From Palsa-1248 sp963737835 (lineage in GTDB: Bacteria; Gemmatimonadota; Gemmatimonadetes; Gemmatimonadales; Gemmatimonadaceae): a stretch of 64,000 nt of DNA. The stretch spans positions 3,224,001 through 3,288,000 of the forward strand of contig CAVTUH010000001.1 in the NCBI GenBank assembly GCA_963737835.1. Reading direction: 5' to 3'. A model generated the notes under the pieces. The model saw only the letters and a list, made by a program, of their open reading frames with translations, searched no databases and was not told where the DNA came from. The position numbers and the translations under genes are program-made. Shown one piece after another: positions 36,697 to 45,611 of the stretch (the first letter of the stretch is position 1; each line of letters opens with the position of its first letter).

Positions 36697-36729
36697 TCAT
36701 TGCCCCAACCTGTCCTGCTAGGCGGCGCG

Positions 36730-36850
36730 AAAATCGACCTTCGTGCCTCGGTCACAGGGTGAGAGGCGTCCAGGATCTCGAGGCTCACCGGGTTGCCACG
36801 GGCATCGTAGTCAAGGATCAACCCGGGCTTCTCCTCGCGACCACTGCGGC
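36730..36850 (-). pseudogene. DUF2283 fragment
   Basis: EEKPGLILDYDARGNPVSLE with ILDAS is the hallmark C-terminal half of DUF2283 proteins. The usual N-terminal half (MxxxYDxxxDxLYI) is missing, and the frame upstream runs into the end of the DUF2442 gene. It is a truncated member of the DUF4160/DUF2442/DUF2283 toxin-antitoxin-like group lying next to it. Confidence 0.6.
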
Positions 36851-36852
36851 AC

Positions 36853-37290
36853 TCACGCGGGCACTGGCCTTTTGCGAGGGCGCCCGCCCTTTGCCCCGTT
36901 CCTCTTGGCCGCGCGTCGCTTTCGGGGGGTGCTTACGCGCCCGGCTGCTCGTGCGAGGGCGCTGCGCCAGGCCTTTGGACCCAGGAGAACGAGCAGCAAG
37001 TCCGGTACGCTATAATCCGCGTCGAGCCTCTCCCAGTGCAAGGCCTCACCAGAGGGGCTTACCTCGACAGCTGCGACATCCTCCGATGCTGCATCCTGAA
37101 GCTCAGGGATTCGCTCGACCGGAATAGCAACGTGCGCGCCGTTTGTCAGGTCGACGGTGATCCTCCGGGCGGCGCGGTCATACCTCGCGGCCTTGGCTCG
37201 GGGTTCCCACTGCCGTGCCTCTGTTTCTCTGGCTCGGGCAGCAGGGATCTGCGCAAGAATGTCGGCATCTGTTACGCGATGCTTAGCCAT
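36853..37290 (-). CDS. DUF2442 protein
   Basis: From ATG 37290 the product is 145 residues. The core YDRAARRITVDLTNGAHVAI followed by PVERIPELQDAASEDVAAVE and GEALHWERLDADYSVPDLL is the DUF2442 pattern (strand, PxxxFPxL-like helix, WxxLDxDxxVxxLL). A basic C-terminal tail (KRRAAKRNGAKGGRPRKR) could bind nucleic acid. It overlaps the DUF4160 stop by 8 bases. DUF4160-DUF2442 pairs behave like toxin-antitoxin cassettes. Confidence 0.8.
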   Translation of the reverse strand: MAKHRVTDADILAQIPAARARETEARQWEPRAKAARYDRAARRITVDLTNGAHVAIPVERIPELQDAASEDVAAVEVSPSGEALHWERLDADYSVPDLLLVLLGPKAWRSALARAAGRVSTPRKRRAAKRNGAKGGRPRKRPVPA

Positions 37291-37531
37291 GGTACTCTCT
37301 CCACTTATCCAGCAGCTTGGCGTGGTGGTCCAGCACGATCCGGTAGGCTCGTACGACATCGGCGTCCCGCATCGCAAAGACGCGTTCTACGGTCGGCGCG
37401 GTCGAGCTCGTGCCCAAATGAATCTTGACCTCGCTTCCACCCTTCACGACGTGGACCTGTGGCGGCCCGTGCTCCCGAGGCGGCAAGTAGATCCGCACGG
37501 CAAATCCGCGCTCGCGGTGCACCGTGGGCAT
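37283..37531 (-). CDS. DUF4160 protein
   Basis: The 82-residue protein MPTVHRERGFAVRIYLPPRE, with GPPQVHVVKGGSEVKIHLG, is the complete DUF4160 fold (PTIxxxxGxxIxxYxxEHxPPHxHV). It precedes and overlaps the DUF2442 gene. This conserved pair is usually regarded as a toxin-antitoxin-like module. The start ATG 37531 has no strong ribosome-binding site. Confidence 0.8.
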   Translation of the reverse strand: MPTVHRERGFAVRIYLPPREHGPPQVHVVKGGSEVKIHLGTSSTAPTVERVFAMRDADVVRAYRIVLDHHAKLLDKWREYHG

Positions 37532-37674
37532 GCCGCACGATAACCCAGCAGTTGGGTTTTAGCAAGAGTGAACTGCGGCCGTGTGTTCCGGGTGTCTGGT
37601 GAAGGGCGGGCTGGCGTCACCGTTCAATGTGGACCTGGCACTCCTCTCGTTGCCCGTCGCTGCCAGGCTCTCTC

Positions 37675-37775
37675 GGGACAATTCGGGGGACAATTGGACC
37701 CGGCATCCTGCCGTTTCATTCGGTGCGCAATCAGGCGGATGGCGGCACCGTCAGAGAGAAACCCGGCAACTTGCC
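37675..37775 (+). repeat. Upstream flank of tRNA-Ile module D, interrupted by the IS element
   Basis: The stretch starting GGGACAATTCGGGGGACAAT and containing CAATCAGGCGGATGGCGGCA is repeated with high identity at 50866-50965. There it runs on directly into a tRNA-Ile fragment. Here it is cut at CAACTTGCC by the IS21-family element and resumes at 40520. Confidence 0.8.
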
Positions 37776-37984
37776 TGCGGATTTCGGGCGATGCTGATCC
37801 CTCGTTTCGCTCGAACCTGATCGCTCGTTTCGCTCCAAGCTGATCGCCCGTTTCGGCGGAAGCTGATCACCCATTTCGCTCGATCCTGATCACCGGGGTC
37901 GGGGGGCCGCGGGATCCCACCGGCGGCGCTATCTCCTCCGGGACTTTTTCCCGGAGCGAGGTCGTGCCAGCTGCGAGGGTAGCC

Positions 37985-39600
37985 ATGCGGAAGGTGATCG
38001 AGGTCCTGCGCCTCCGATTCGACCAGGGGCTGAGCCACCAGGCCATCGCGCGCGCCTTGGGGATCGCGCAAGGCAGCGTACAGTCGTATCTCGCGCGGTT
38101 CGTGGCGAGTGGCGTCGGCTGGCCGCTGGCGGCAGCGCTCGACGAGGCCGCGCTCGAGGCCCAGCTCTTCCGCCGGCCGCCCATCCCGGCTCCGACCGCC
38201 CGGGCGCTCCCGGACTGGTCGACTGTGCACGCGGAGCTCAAGCGGAAGGGCGTGACACTGCAGCTCCTCTGGCAGGAGTACAAGGCGCGGTGGCCGGATG
38301 GCTACCAGTACACGCAATTCTGTCGGCACTACCACGCGTGGGCGGCGACGATCGATCCGGTGCTCCGCCAGGTGTACGTGGCCGGCGAGCGCACGTTTGT
38401 CGACTATGCCGGCCCGACGGTGCCGATCGTCGAGGGGCCCGGCACGGCGGTGCGCGACGCGCAGATCTTCGTCGCGGCGCTGGGTGCGAGCAATCTGATC
38501 TACGTGGAAGCGACGTGGACCCAGACCTTGCCCGACTGGATCGCGGCCCATGTACGGATGCTCGAGTACTACGGCGGGGCCACCGCGCTCATCATCCCGG
38601 ACAATGCGTCGGCGCTCGTCACGAAGCCCTGCTACTACGAGCCCGAAGTCCACCCGACCTACCGCGACTTCGCCGCCCACTACCACACGGCGATTCTGCC
38701 CACGCGCGTCGCCTCCCCTCGGGACAAGGCGAAGGTCGAGACCGCGGTGCAGATCGTCGAACGCGAGATGCTGGCGCCGCTCCGGCACGAGCGTTTTACC
38801 TCACTCGCCGAACTCAATCACGCTCTCGCTTTCGCCCGGGAGCGCGTGAACGATCGCCCGTTTCAGAAACTCTTGGGCAGCCGCCGCTCGCTCTTCGAGG
38901 CGAGTGAGCGCGCCGCGCTCCGTCCGCTCCCCGAGACCCGCTACGAGCTCGCCGACTGGAGGCAGGCCAAGGTCAACATCGACTATCACGTGTCGGTCGA
39001 GCGGCATCTCTACAGCGTACCGTACGCGCTGGTCCGCGCGACCGTCGACGTCCGGCTCACGGCGACCATGGTGGAGATACTCTACCAGGGCACGCGCGTC
39101 GCGGCCCACCGTCGGAGCACTGTGCCCGGACGCGCGACCACCGATCCCGCGCACCGGCCCAAGTCACAGAGCGACACCTCGACTGGACGCCGTCGCGGCT
39201 CATCGCCTGGGGCGCGCACATCGGGGCGTCGACCGAGCAGGTCGTCACCCACATCCTGGAGCGCTACCCCCACCCGGAGCAGGGCTACCGGGCGTGCTTG
39301 GGTCTCTTCTCCCTCGCGCGCCGCTACACCCCGGCGCGCCTCGAGGCCGCGGCCGGTCGAGCGCTCGCCACCGGAGCCGTGAGCTACCGCTCGATCAAAT
39401 CGATCCTCGCGACGCACTTGGACCAACTCTCACTCAGTGACATCGACTCCGCGCCGCATCTCCATCTCCCGACCACCCACGCCTACGTGCGTGGTGCCGA
39501 CTACTACCGTCGCGCGCTCGCCGCGCCGCCACCCGCATCCGCTCGCTCCCCGCTCGTCATGCTCGACCCCTACGTGGAGGACCACTCGCATGCTGATTGA
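37985..39600 (+). pseudogene. istA: IstA transposase of the IS21 family, frameshifted
   Basis: From ATG 37985 an N-terminal HTH (IEVLRLRFDQGLSHQAIARA) is followed by the DDE integrase core: FVDYAGPTVPIV, then ALIIPDNASALVT, and the Glu in PRDKAKVETAVQIVEREMLA. Near 39174 the pattern leaves the frame (a -1 slip) and resumes as LDWTPSRLIAWGAHIGASTE, HPEQGYRACLGLFSLARRY, ending at TGA 39600. Corrected length is about 538 residues, normal for IstA. The slip makes the copy inactive unless it is a sequence error. Confidence 0.85.
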
Positions 39601-40339
39601 ACAAACCCTCTCCCAGTTACAGTCCCTGCGTCTGACCGGCATGGCCGCCGCGCTCGACGAGCAACGCGGCGTACCCGACATCGCTCAGATCAGCTTCGAA
39701 GACCGCTTCGCGCTCCTCCTCGAGCGCGAGCAGGCTGCGCGCGCCGATCGGCGACTCACCCGGCTCCTCCAACTCGCCCGCTTCCGCGTGAGTGCCTGTG
39801 TCGAGGACATCAACTTCCGCGCGAAACGTGGACTCGATCGCGCGCTCGTCCTGCGACTCGCCGGCGGCGACTGGATCCGCACGCACCAGGTGGTCCTGCT
39901 CGTCGGTCCAACGGGCACCGGTAAGACGTGGCTCGCCTGTGCGCTCGGGCTGAGCGCCTGCCGGCAGGGCCACTCCGTGCGCTACCTCCGACTCCCGCGT
40001 CTCTTGGGCGAAGACTTAGTGCGGGCCCGGGCCGACGGCTCCTACGGCAAGCTGCTGCAGCACCTCGCCAAGACGGACCTCCTCATCCTGGACGACTGGG
40101 GACTCGCGCCTCTCGGTGATCGTGAACGACGCGATCTCCTCGAGATCGTCGAAGATCGGGTCGACCGACGCGCCACGCTCGTGACGAGCCAACTCCCTGT
40201 GGAGCACTGGCACGAGCTGGTCGGCGACGCCACCTTTGGCGACGCAATCCTTGATCGCTTGGTGCATCACGCGCACCGCATCACCCTGACCGGCGGCTCA
40301 CTCCGCCGGCTCGGCCAACCAAAGATCGATCAGGAGTAA
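39590..40339 (+). CDS. istB: IstB-like transposition helper ATPase
   Basis: The 249-residue AAA+ protein starts at ATG 39590, overlapping the IstA stop. It has the Walker A motif LLVGPTGTGKTWLACALGLS near residue 107, Walker B LLILDDWGLAPL near residue 165 and the IstB N-terminal helix pair (LSQLQSLRLTGMAAALDEQR). IstB stimulates IstA-mediated transposition. The overlap and order are standard for IS21. Confidence 0.92.
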   Translation: MLIEQTLSQLQSLRLTGMAAALDEQRGVPDIAQISFEDRFALLLEREQAARADRRLTRLLQLARFRVSACVEDINFRAKRGLDRALVLRLAGGDWIRTHQVVLLVGPTGTGKTWLACALGLSACRQGHSVRYLRLPRLLGEDLVRARADGSYGKLLQHLAKTDLLILDDWGLAPLGDRERRDLLEIVEDRVDRRATLVTSQLPVEHWHELVGDATFGDAILDRLVHHAHRITLTGGSLRRLGQPKIDQE

Positions 40340-40541
40340 CACGTGAGACTCACGCGCCATCATTACTAACTGATCTCGTGGCCCACCGACTCGGTGACCA
40401 GCCTCGCGCGGATGCACGCGATCGGCGTGCCCTGCATCGCGTGATCAGCTTGGAGCGAAACGGCTGATCAGCTTCGCGCGGAATGTGCGATCAGCTTGAC
40501 CGAAATACGCAAACTTGCCGGACTTTGGCACCCTACACGGA

Positions 40542-40586
40542 TGCCTGATAAGCGTGAGGTCGGTAGTTCAACTCTACCCAGGCCCA
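40542..40586 (+). repeat. tRNA-Ile(GAT) 3'-half fragment, module copy D
   Basis: It has the same 45-base fragment as at 10175 and 50990, preceded by GCACCCTAC-x-CGGA as at 50977. No tRNA 5' half is present. Confidence 0.85.
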
Positions 40587-40790
40587 TTTGGCCGCGTAGC
40601 GGCCAAATAGAGAGTAGCGACACAGCAAGTAGAAAGTAGACGACCAGCCACAACGGCCCCGATGGCAGTAAGCGCCACGGGGCCGCGCTACTCGGTCTAC
40701 TTTCTACTCTCTACTTTCTGCCCTGACGCCCCGCTGACGCTCGCGGCCGACATTTCGCGCCATGGCGTTTGCCGTGCGCGTTTATCGTGC
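40587..40790 (+). repeat. Structured module D with compensatory changes; possible S23-type start relic
   Basis: TTTGGCCGC-GTA-GCGGCCAAA is a perfect hairpin. GAGTAGCG (40612-40619) pairs with CGCTACTC (40686-40693), and AAGTAGAAAGTAGAC (40627-40641) with GTCTACTTTCTACT (40695-40708). Compared with copy A, the central G has become T in each left arm and C has become A in each right arm, so pairing is kept. CCCTGACG and a short ATGGCGTTTGCC, like the start of S23-type genes, follow near 40761. Confidence 0.7.
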
Positions 40791-40811
40791 AGCTGTGTCT
40801 CCAACACGCGC

Positions 40812-40985
40812 TCAAACACGCGCCAATAGAAGCGTTGACTTGACGTGATCGAGATGCGTGAAATCCTGTGCGATTGATTGGGCGCCTCCCGAGTACAGAT
40901 CCGCCTCAGAACGCTCGAGAGCCACTTCGATGAACGGCAAGCCGAGATGGCGAGCAGCCTGCGCGTCCCATCTCGAGAGAGGAAC
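40812..40985 (-). pseudogene. C-terminal fragment of a HAD-superfamily phosphatase
   Basis: SRWDAQAARHLGLPFIEVAL followed by ERSEADLYSGGAQSIAQDFT matches the last third of HAD phosphatases (xWDxxAARxLGLPFIxV, then G..xIYxDxxxL). The N-terminal DxDxT domain is missing and the frame upstream is random. The fragment is next to module D, consistent with a deletion at the repeat. Confidence 0.55.
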
Positions 40986-41092
40986 GGGGTTCGGGCTTCG
41001 GGATTCGGACGATAAATGGGCTGGTTGCAACTCCGCGTCCGCGGGTGGCGCGAGAAGCGCGCCACGACGACAGGTACACACGCCGGCTGCCG

Positions 41093-42781
41093 CTAGTCAC
41101 CAGCTGCCACCGCGGGCTCAGATCGGGATTTCGTCGCCGGCCTGAACCACAGGTCTTGGAAATCGAAGCTGAAGTCCGCCAGAGGTGACACGGCCGCCAT
41201 CGTGAAGTGGTCGATCCCGCCCGACGGCGTCAGCGCAAATGTCACGTAGGCGTCTTCCAGGTGTTTCGCTCGCCAATGTGCGATGAACGTGTCGTACTGC
41301 CAGAACTCGAGGTCGCCAGTAAAGGCGGGCGAGTGGCTGAATCGCAGGACCAGATGCCCGTTCTCCTCGGCGATCGTCGCGTCGCCGTAGAGTGAGTCGG
41401 TGTACTGCCCGGCGTATCTCGCGATGGGAAGCGTGGGGTGCGAACCGGCGGCACGCGTGGCCCGCTGCTGATGCTCCCGTGCGCGACCCGCCGAATCCTC
41501 CCGCTGCTCCCGCTCCGCAAAGAGTTTCGGCCAGTCCGTGGCAGGTGCGCCGAGATAGGCGTCGATGACCCACTGACACAGCGCCTCGGAGAGCGCTGAC
41601 TCGCCGTTGGTGAGAACCACGACACCCAGCTTCTCACTCGGCACGAGCAAGGTGTTGGAGGTCATGCCCGCGAGCCCACCGCTATGCGTGACGACCTTGC
41701 GGCCGCGGTAATCGCGCAGATCCCAGCCGAATCCATAGGCCTCGAAGTTGGGCATCAGCGCCGCGAACGCACGGGGCACGGTATCGATCGGGATGATCGT
41801 CTGCGGCGCCCACATCTCTTCCGTGCGCGCGGCGCTCCAGAGCCGATGGCCATTAGCCAGCCGCCCCGAATCCAGCTGGACGATCATCCACTTCGAGAGA
41901 TCGGCGACGCTCGCGTTGACGCCGCCCGCGGGCGCGATGGAGGTCGTCGAGTCAGCGGGTGTGATGACGATGTGGCCGTCCTCGTACGCGTGCGGCCTCG
42001 CCGCATCGGCCCCGGGCGGCACCGCCTCGAGGGTCGTCGTCGCGTCCGTCATGCCAAGGGGCTGGAGGATACGGTCGCGGACGAACGAGTCCCAGGTCGT
42101 GCCGCTCACCCCGTGGACGACGAGGCCTGCTGCGATGTACATCACGTTGTCGTAGGCATAGGCGGCGCGAAAGCCGGTAACGAACTTGGCCGCTCGCATC
42201 CGGCGGACGATCTCGTCGCGTGAATAATTGGAGTGGAACCAGAGGAGGTCGCCGGCGCCGAGTCCGAGCCCGCTGCGGTGCGTGAGCATGTCCCGCACAG
42301 TGAAGGCGCTGGTGACATACGGGTCGGACAGCTGGAACCAAGGGATGAACTGCGTCACGCGGTCGTCCCACTTCAGTTGGCCCTCGTCCACCAGGATCGC
42401 GAGCGCTGCGGCGGTGAATGCCTTGGTATTGGACGCGATCTGAAACAGCGTATTCGTGTCCACTGCCGTCGGGTCGCCGAGCCGGCGCACGCCGTAGCCT
42501 TTGGCAAACACGACGTGGCCATCCTTGACGATCGCGATCGCGAGGCCGGGGGTATGGAACTCCTCCAGGGCGCGGGCGGCGTAGGCGTCGATCTCGCGCG
42601 GCACTCGGTTCGGCTGCGCGCGAGCGACCGTGGCACAGAGCGCCATTGACACGAGGGCGGCGAGCATCGCGCGGGGGCTCACTCTGCGCCGCGCGCCTCG
42701 CCGCGGTCGCCCGCGCGTGCTGGCGACCAGGGTGGCGCGCGCGACCTGTGCCCGAGGGAATACGTCGATCATGGCATCCAT
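41093..42781 (-). CDS. Exported beta-lactamase-fold serine hydrolase (class C/PBP4*-like)
   Basis: The longest frame gives 562 residues. ATG 42781 has no ribosome-binding site, and a start near 42682 or ATG 42667 (MLAALVSMALCATVARAQ) would place the signal peptide at the N-terminus. Motifs are the SxxK nucleophile ASNTKAFTAAA, the YxN element YAYDNVMY and HSGGLAGM near the C-terminal side of the fold. A C-terminal beta-sheet extension of DUF3471 type follows (about residues 440-550). Family members are peptidases or esterases of the periplasm; resistance to beta-lactams cannot be inferred. Confidence 0.85.
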   Translation of the reverse strand: MDAMIDVFPRAQVARATLVASTRGRPRRGARRRVSPRAMLAALVSMALCATVARAQPNRVPREIDAYAARALEEFHTPGLAIAIVKDGHVVFAKGYGVRRLGDPTAVDTNTLFQIASNTKAFTAAALAILVDEGQLKWDDRVTQFIPWFQLSDPYVTSAFTVRDMLTHRSGLGLGAGDLLWFHSNYSRDEIVRRMRAAKFVTGFRAAYAYDNVMYIAAGLVVHGVSGTTWDSFVRDRILQPLGMTDATTTLEAVPPGADAARPHAYEDGHIVITPADSTTSIAPAGGVNASVADLSKWMIVQLDSGRLANGHRLWSAARTEEMWAPQTIIPIDTVPRAFAALMPNFEAYGFGWDLRDYRGRKVVTHSGGLAGMTSNTLLVPSEKLGVVVLTNGESALSEALCQWVIDAYLGAPATDWPKLFAEREQREDSAGRAREHQQRATRAAGSHPTLPIARYAGQYTDSLYGDATIAEENGHLVLRFSHSPAFTGDLEFWQYDTFIAHWRAKHLEDAYVTFALTPSGGIDHFTMAAVSPLADFSFDFQDLWFRPATKSRSEPAVAAGD

Positions 42782-42907
42782 GGCTCGCTGGTCGTCGGCG
42801 AGGACCGTCTGGAGGTGCCACGGGCGCGGAGCGCCCGCGAGGCCATCACCTGAATATCAACTGATCTCGGGACACACCCTGCCGCGCATGAAGGTGCGGG
42901 TAGCGAA

Positions 42908-43474
42908 CTACGTACCCGGCTCGCGCTCCCCCACGCGCTTCTGATGCCCCGTAATTTCCTTGACCTGCTCGGCTCCCTGCTCGTACAGCCTTTGCGTGAC
43001 TTTCGCGCCAAGGTCTCGATCCGCCTCAGCCACTCCCACGAGTATTTTCCCATACGAGACTTCCGGATCGTAAATCCGGTTTCTGTACCGCGGCAGGCGT
43101 GCCGTAATGAAGAAAGTAACGATCGTCGTGAGAATCGCACCGAGCATCGTTAGTTCATACATAACGATTCCGGTGGGCCACGGCGCCACAATGGGCATGC
43201 CCCCGGTTGGTAAGGGATAGGTACGCTGGGTAAACGACGCGAGCGCATAGCCCGTTGTTCCCCCTATCAGGCCGCCGAGCACCGCAAGCCCGGGCATGCG
43301 ACTTCGCTGCTCATTCCATCCCAGACCCTCCCCCTCCAAGGGCACAGAAGAGATGACAATGATCGACTCCTTCTTAATGCCGAGTTCAGGGCTGCCGGTG
43401 CGAAGCGCGGCAAGCGCGTGTCGCGCGGCATCCGAACTCGAAAACAGCCCGTATATAGCGTTCATGTGCTTCAT
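42908..43474 (-). CDS. actD: Alternative complex III subunit ActD (DUF3341)
   Basis: The 188-residue protein has the DUF3341 pattern: an N-terminal soluble part beginning AIYGLFSSSDAARHALAAL, two membrane segments (LAVLGGLIGGTTGYALASF and IVMYELTMLGAILTTIVTFF), then PEVSYGKILVGVAEAD. ActD is a membrane subunit of the quinol-oxidising alternative complex III. It starts 6 bases after actC. ATG 43474 or 43465 are both possible. The usual actE and actF do not follow. Confidence 0.9.
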   Translation of the reverse strand: MKHMNAIYGLFSSSDAARHALAALRTGSPELGIKKESIIVISSVPLEGEGLGWNEQRSRMPGLAVLGGLIGGTTGYALASFTQRTYPLPTGGMPIVAPWPTGIVMYELTMLGAILTTIVTFFITARLPRYRNRIYDPEVSYGKILVGVAEADRDLGAKVTQRLYEQGAEQVKEITGHQKRVGEREPGT

Positions 43475-43480
43475 CCGCCT

Positions 43481-44860
43481 CTAACCATTGGCGCCCAGCA
43501 ACGTGGCATCCGGCACGGCGCCACTCCGACCCACGACGCCACGCGCCTCGACTTCAGCTGCTGTTGCGTGCTCGCCTCCCCTCAACTCCCACATCGAAAT
43601 GATGGGCACGACTTTCGCGAATAGCACGTAGAGCAGGACCATGCCCGCAGCAGTTGCGACCATGATCGTAATCTCAACCCACGTCGGCCGATAACTGCCC
43701 CAGTTGTACGGCAAGTACTTGTGTTCCAAGGGAGGCACCACGATCAAAAACCGCTCCAGCCACATTCCCACGACCACCGTTGCCGACGCGATCACCGTGC
43801 CCGTAATCGTCCGCAGTTTCTTAATCGCTAGGATCGGAAATGGAATGAGGAAATTGCAGGCGACCATGGTCCAGAACAGCCCGGCGAACTGCCCGCGCTG
43901 GACGGACCAGAACGCGGGCATCTCGGGGGTCTCGTTGCCGTACCAAATCGTAAGGCGCTCGGCAAAGACGAAATAGAACCACAAAAGGCTCATCAACAAC
44001 AGAAGCTTGCCAAGATTGTTGAAATGAACCGGCGTCAGATATTCCTCTAGGTGCAGGAACTTACGGAGCAGTGCCATGGCAATGATCAGGGCCGCAATCC
44101 CGCTGAATATGGCACCCGCTACGAAGTACGGTCCAAAGACGGTCGAGTGCCACCCAGGCACCAGGGCCATCGCGAAATCCCAGGACACGATCGTATGAAC
44201 TGAAACAGCCACGGGGATGATCGCCACCGTCATGATACGCATGGCTGTTTCGAGCCGATGCCATTCCCGCGGGGTCCCCTGCCAGCCAAGTGCGAGAACG
44301 GTGTAAATGCGTTTGCGCAAGCCAGTCGCCCGGTCACGCACGGTGGCCCAGTCGGGAATGATGGGAAGGAGCAGGAACGTCATACTCCCGGTGATGTACG
44401 TGCTGATGGCCAGGAAATCCCAGAGCAGGGGAGAGCGAAAATTCGGCCAAATGTGCCGTTCGCTAGGGTACGGAATCAGGTAGAAGAACAACCAAGGGCG
44501 GCCCAAGTGAATGAGCGGAAATTGTCCGCCAACGATCAAGGCAAACACCGTGATCGCCTCCGCGCACCGAGTGACGGGGCGCCGCCACCCTGCATTGACC
44601 AGGCGAAGAATGGCGGAGATCAGTGTGCCGGCGTGGCTGATGCCAATCCAGAAGACGAAGTCTGTAATGTAGAAACCCCAGAACACAGGACGCGAAAGGC
44701 CCGTCACGCCCAGGCCCGAATAGGCTTGATATATGAAGCAGGCGAGGCCCGGGAGCCCGATAGCGACCAACACGCCGACCAGCGCATAGAAGCGCCACGT
44801 TGTGCGGAACACGGGCCTCAGGAGGTCCTCGCGAGTACGCTCGGCCTCCTGATCGATCAC
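43481..44860 (-). CDS. actC: Alternative complex III subunit ActC (NrfD/PsrC-like)
   Basis: The protein is about 459 residues from GTG 44860, 16 bases after the actB2 stop; an in-frame ATG at 44974 would overlap actB2 heavily. It has ten hydrophobic segments and NrfD-family stretches (FWGFYITDFVFWIGISHAGT, VGGQFPLIHLGRPWLFFYL, VPGWHSTVFGPYFVAGAIFS). ActC is the quinol-binding integral membrane subunit. The start codon choice is uncertain. Confidence 0.9.
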   Translation of the reverse strand: MIDQEAERTREDLLRPVFRTTWRFYALVGVLVAIGLPGLACFIYQAYSGLGVTGLSRPVFWGFYITDFVFWIGISHAGTLISAILRLVNAGWRRPVTRCAEAITVFALIVGGQFPLIHLGRPWLFFYLIPYPSERHIWPNFRSPLLWDFLAISTYITGSMTFLLLPIIPDWATVRDRATGLRKRIYTVLALGWQGTPREWHRLETAMRIMTVAIIPVAVSVHTIVSWDFAMALVPGWHSTVFGPYFVAGAIFSGIAALIIAMALLRKFLHLEEYLTPVHFNNLGKLLLLMSLLWFYFVFAERLTIWYGNETPEMPAFWSVQRGQFAGLFWTMVACNFLIPFPILAIKKLRTITGTVIASATVVVGMWLERFLIVVPPLEHKYLPYNWGSYRPTWVEITIMVATAAGMVLLYVLFAKVVPIISMWELRGGEHATAAEVEARGVVGRSGAVPDATLLGANG

Positions 44861-44876
44861 GTTGGTCTGCGTCGCG

Positions 44877-45578
44877 CTATTCGGCGCCAAGCGAGGACTC
44901 TCGTTCAAGGTAGGTAATCGCCGGCAACGTGCCCAGCTCCTCGAGGAGCTTCGAACCCCGCGCCAGACGCGCAAGCCGGGACACCTGACTGGTCGGGTCG
45001 CTCAGATCGCCAAAGACCATAGCCCCCGCCGGGCAGGATTGCACGCAGGCCGGAGTGACGTCGCCGTCCTTCAACTCGCGGTTTTCCGCCCGGGCGTGAA
45101 TTTCCGCCGCAGTAATTCGCTGGGTGCAAAACGTGCACTTCTCCATCACGCCGGCCTCGCGGACCGAGACATCCGGATTGAGCTGGAGGTGCAGCGGCTT
45201 GTCCCACTCAGGACTGAAATAGTTGAAGACCCGAACCGTGTACGGACACGCATTGGCGCAATAGCGAGTACCGATACACCGGTTGTACACCTGCGCGTTC
45301 AGGCCCTCCGCAGTGTGGTAGCTCGCATACGTCGGGCACACTGGCTCGCAGGGAGCCGCACCGCACTGCTGACAGAGAACCGGCCGAAACCGAGCGCGGA
45401 CGTTTGGATATTCACCCTCCCAATACCGTTCCACGTGAATCCAGTGCATGGTTCGCCCTCGTGCTGCTTCCTCGGGGCGTACGGTGGCAATGTTGTTCTC
45501 GGCGTGACAGGCTACGACGCAGGCCTCACAACCGGTACAACGGTCGAGGTCAATTACCATTCCCCATTGATGAGCCAT
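44877..45578 (-). CDS. actB2: Alternative complex III iron-sulfur subunit (C-terminal half of ActB as a separate gene)
   Basis: From ATG 45578 (GGAGGAGGAG upstream) the product is 233 residues. It carries Cys groups for several iron-sulfur clusters: CTGCEACVVAC, CQQCGAAPCEPVC, CIGTRYCANACPY, CTFC and C..SCPAGA. The fold is that of the electron-transfer ferredoxin subunit of complex iron-sulfur molybdoenzymes. In ActB of many bacteria this is fused to the molybdopterin-like part; here the two are separate genes 33 bases apart. Confidence 0.9.
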   Translation of the reverse strand: MAHQWGMVIDLDRCTGCEACVVACHAENNIATVRPEEAARGRTMHWIHVERYWEGEYPNVRARFRPVLCQQCGAAPCEPVCPTYASYHTAEGLNAQVYNRCIGTRYCANACPYTVRVFNYFSPEWDKPLHLQLNPDVSVREAGVMEKCTFCTQRITAAEIHARAENRELKDGDVTPACVQSCPAGAMVFGDLSDPTSQVSRLARLARGSKLLEELGTLPAITYLERESSLGAE

Positions 45579-45611
45579 CAACGCTCCTCCTCCTGGTTTC
45601 ACCGGCGGTCG

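Larger units (their letters stand above)
37776..40511 (+). mobile_element. IS21-family insertion sequence (2736 bp)
   Basis: The ends are TGCGGATTTCGG (left) and, read inward from the right, TGCGTATTTCGG. The eight bases AACTTGCC flank the element at 37768-37775 and 40512-40519 as a target duplication. Both ends carry several subterminal repeats of the type GATCGCTCGTTTCGCTC (left, 37791-37895) and their inverted forms (right, 40440-40500), the multiple transposase-binding sites usual for IS21. It encodes IstA and IstB in overlap. Confidence 0.9.

Noticed and set aside
40468..40653. Minus-strand frames reading GRVELPTSRLSG or VELNYRPHAYQ over the tRNA-Ile fragments
   Set aside because: These are antisense translations of tRNA sequence, a well-known source of false proteins in databases.
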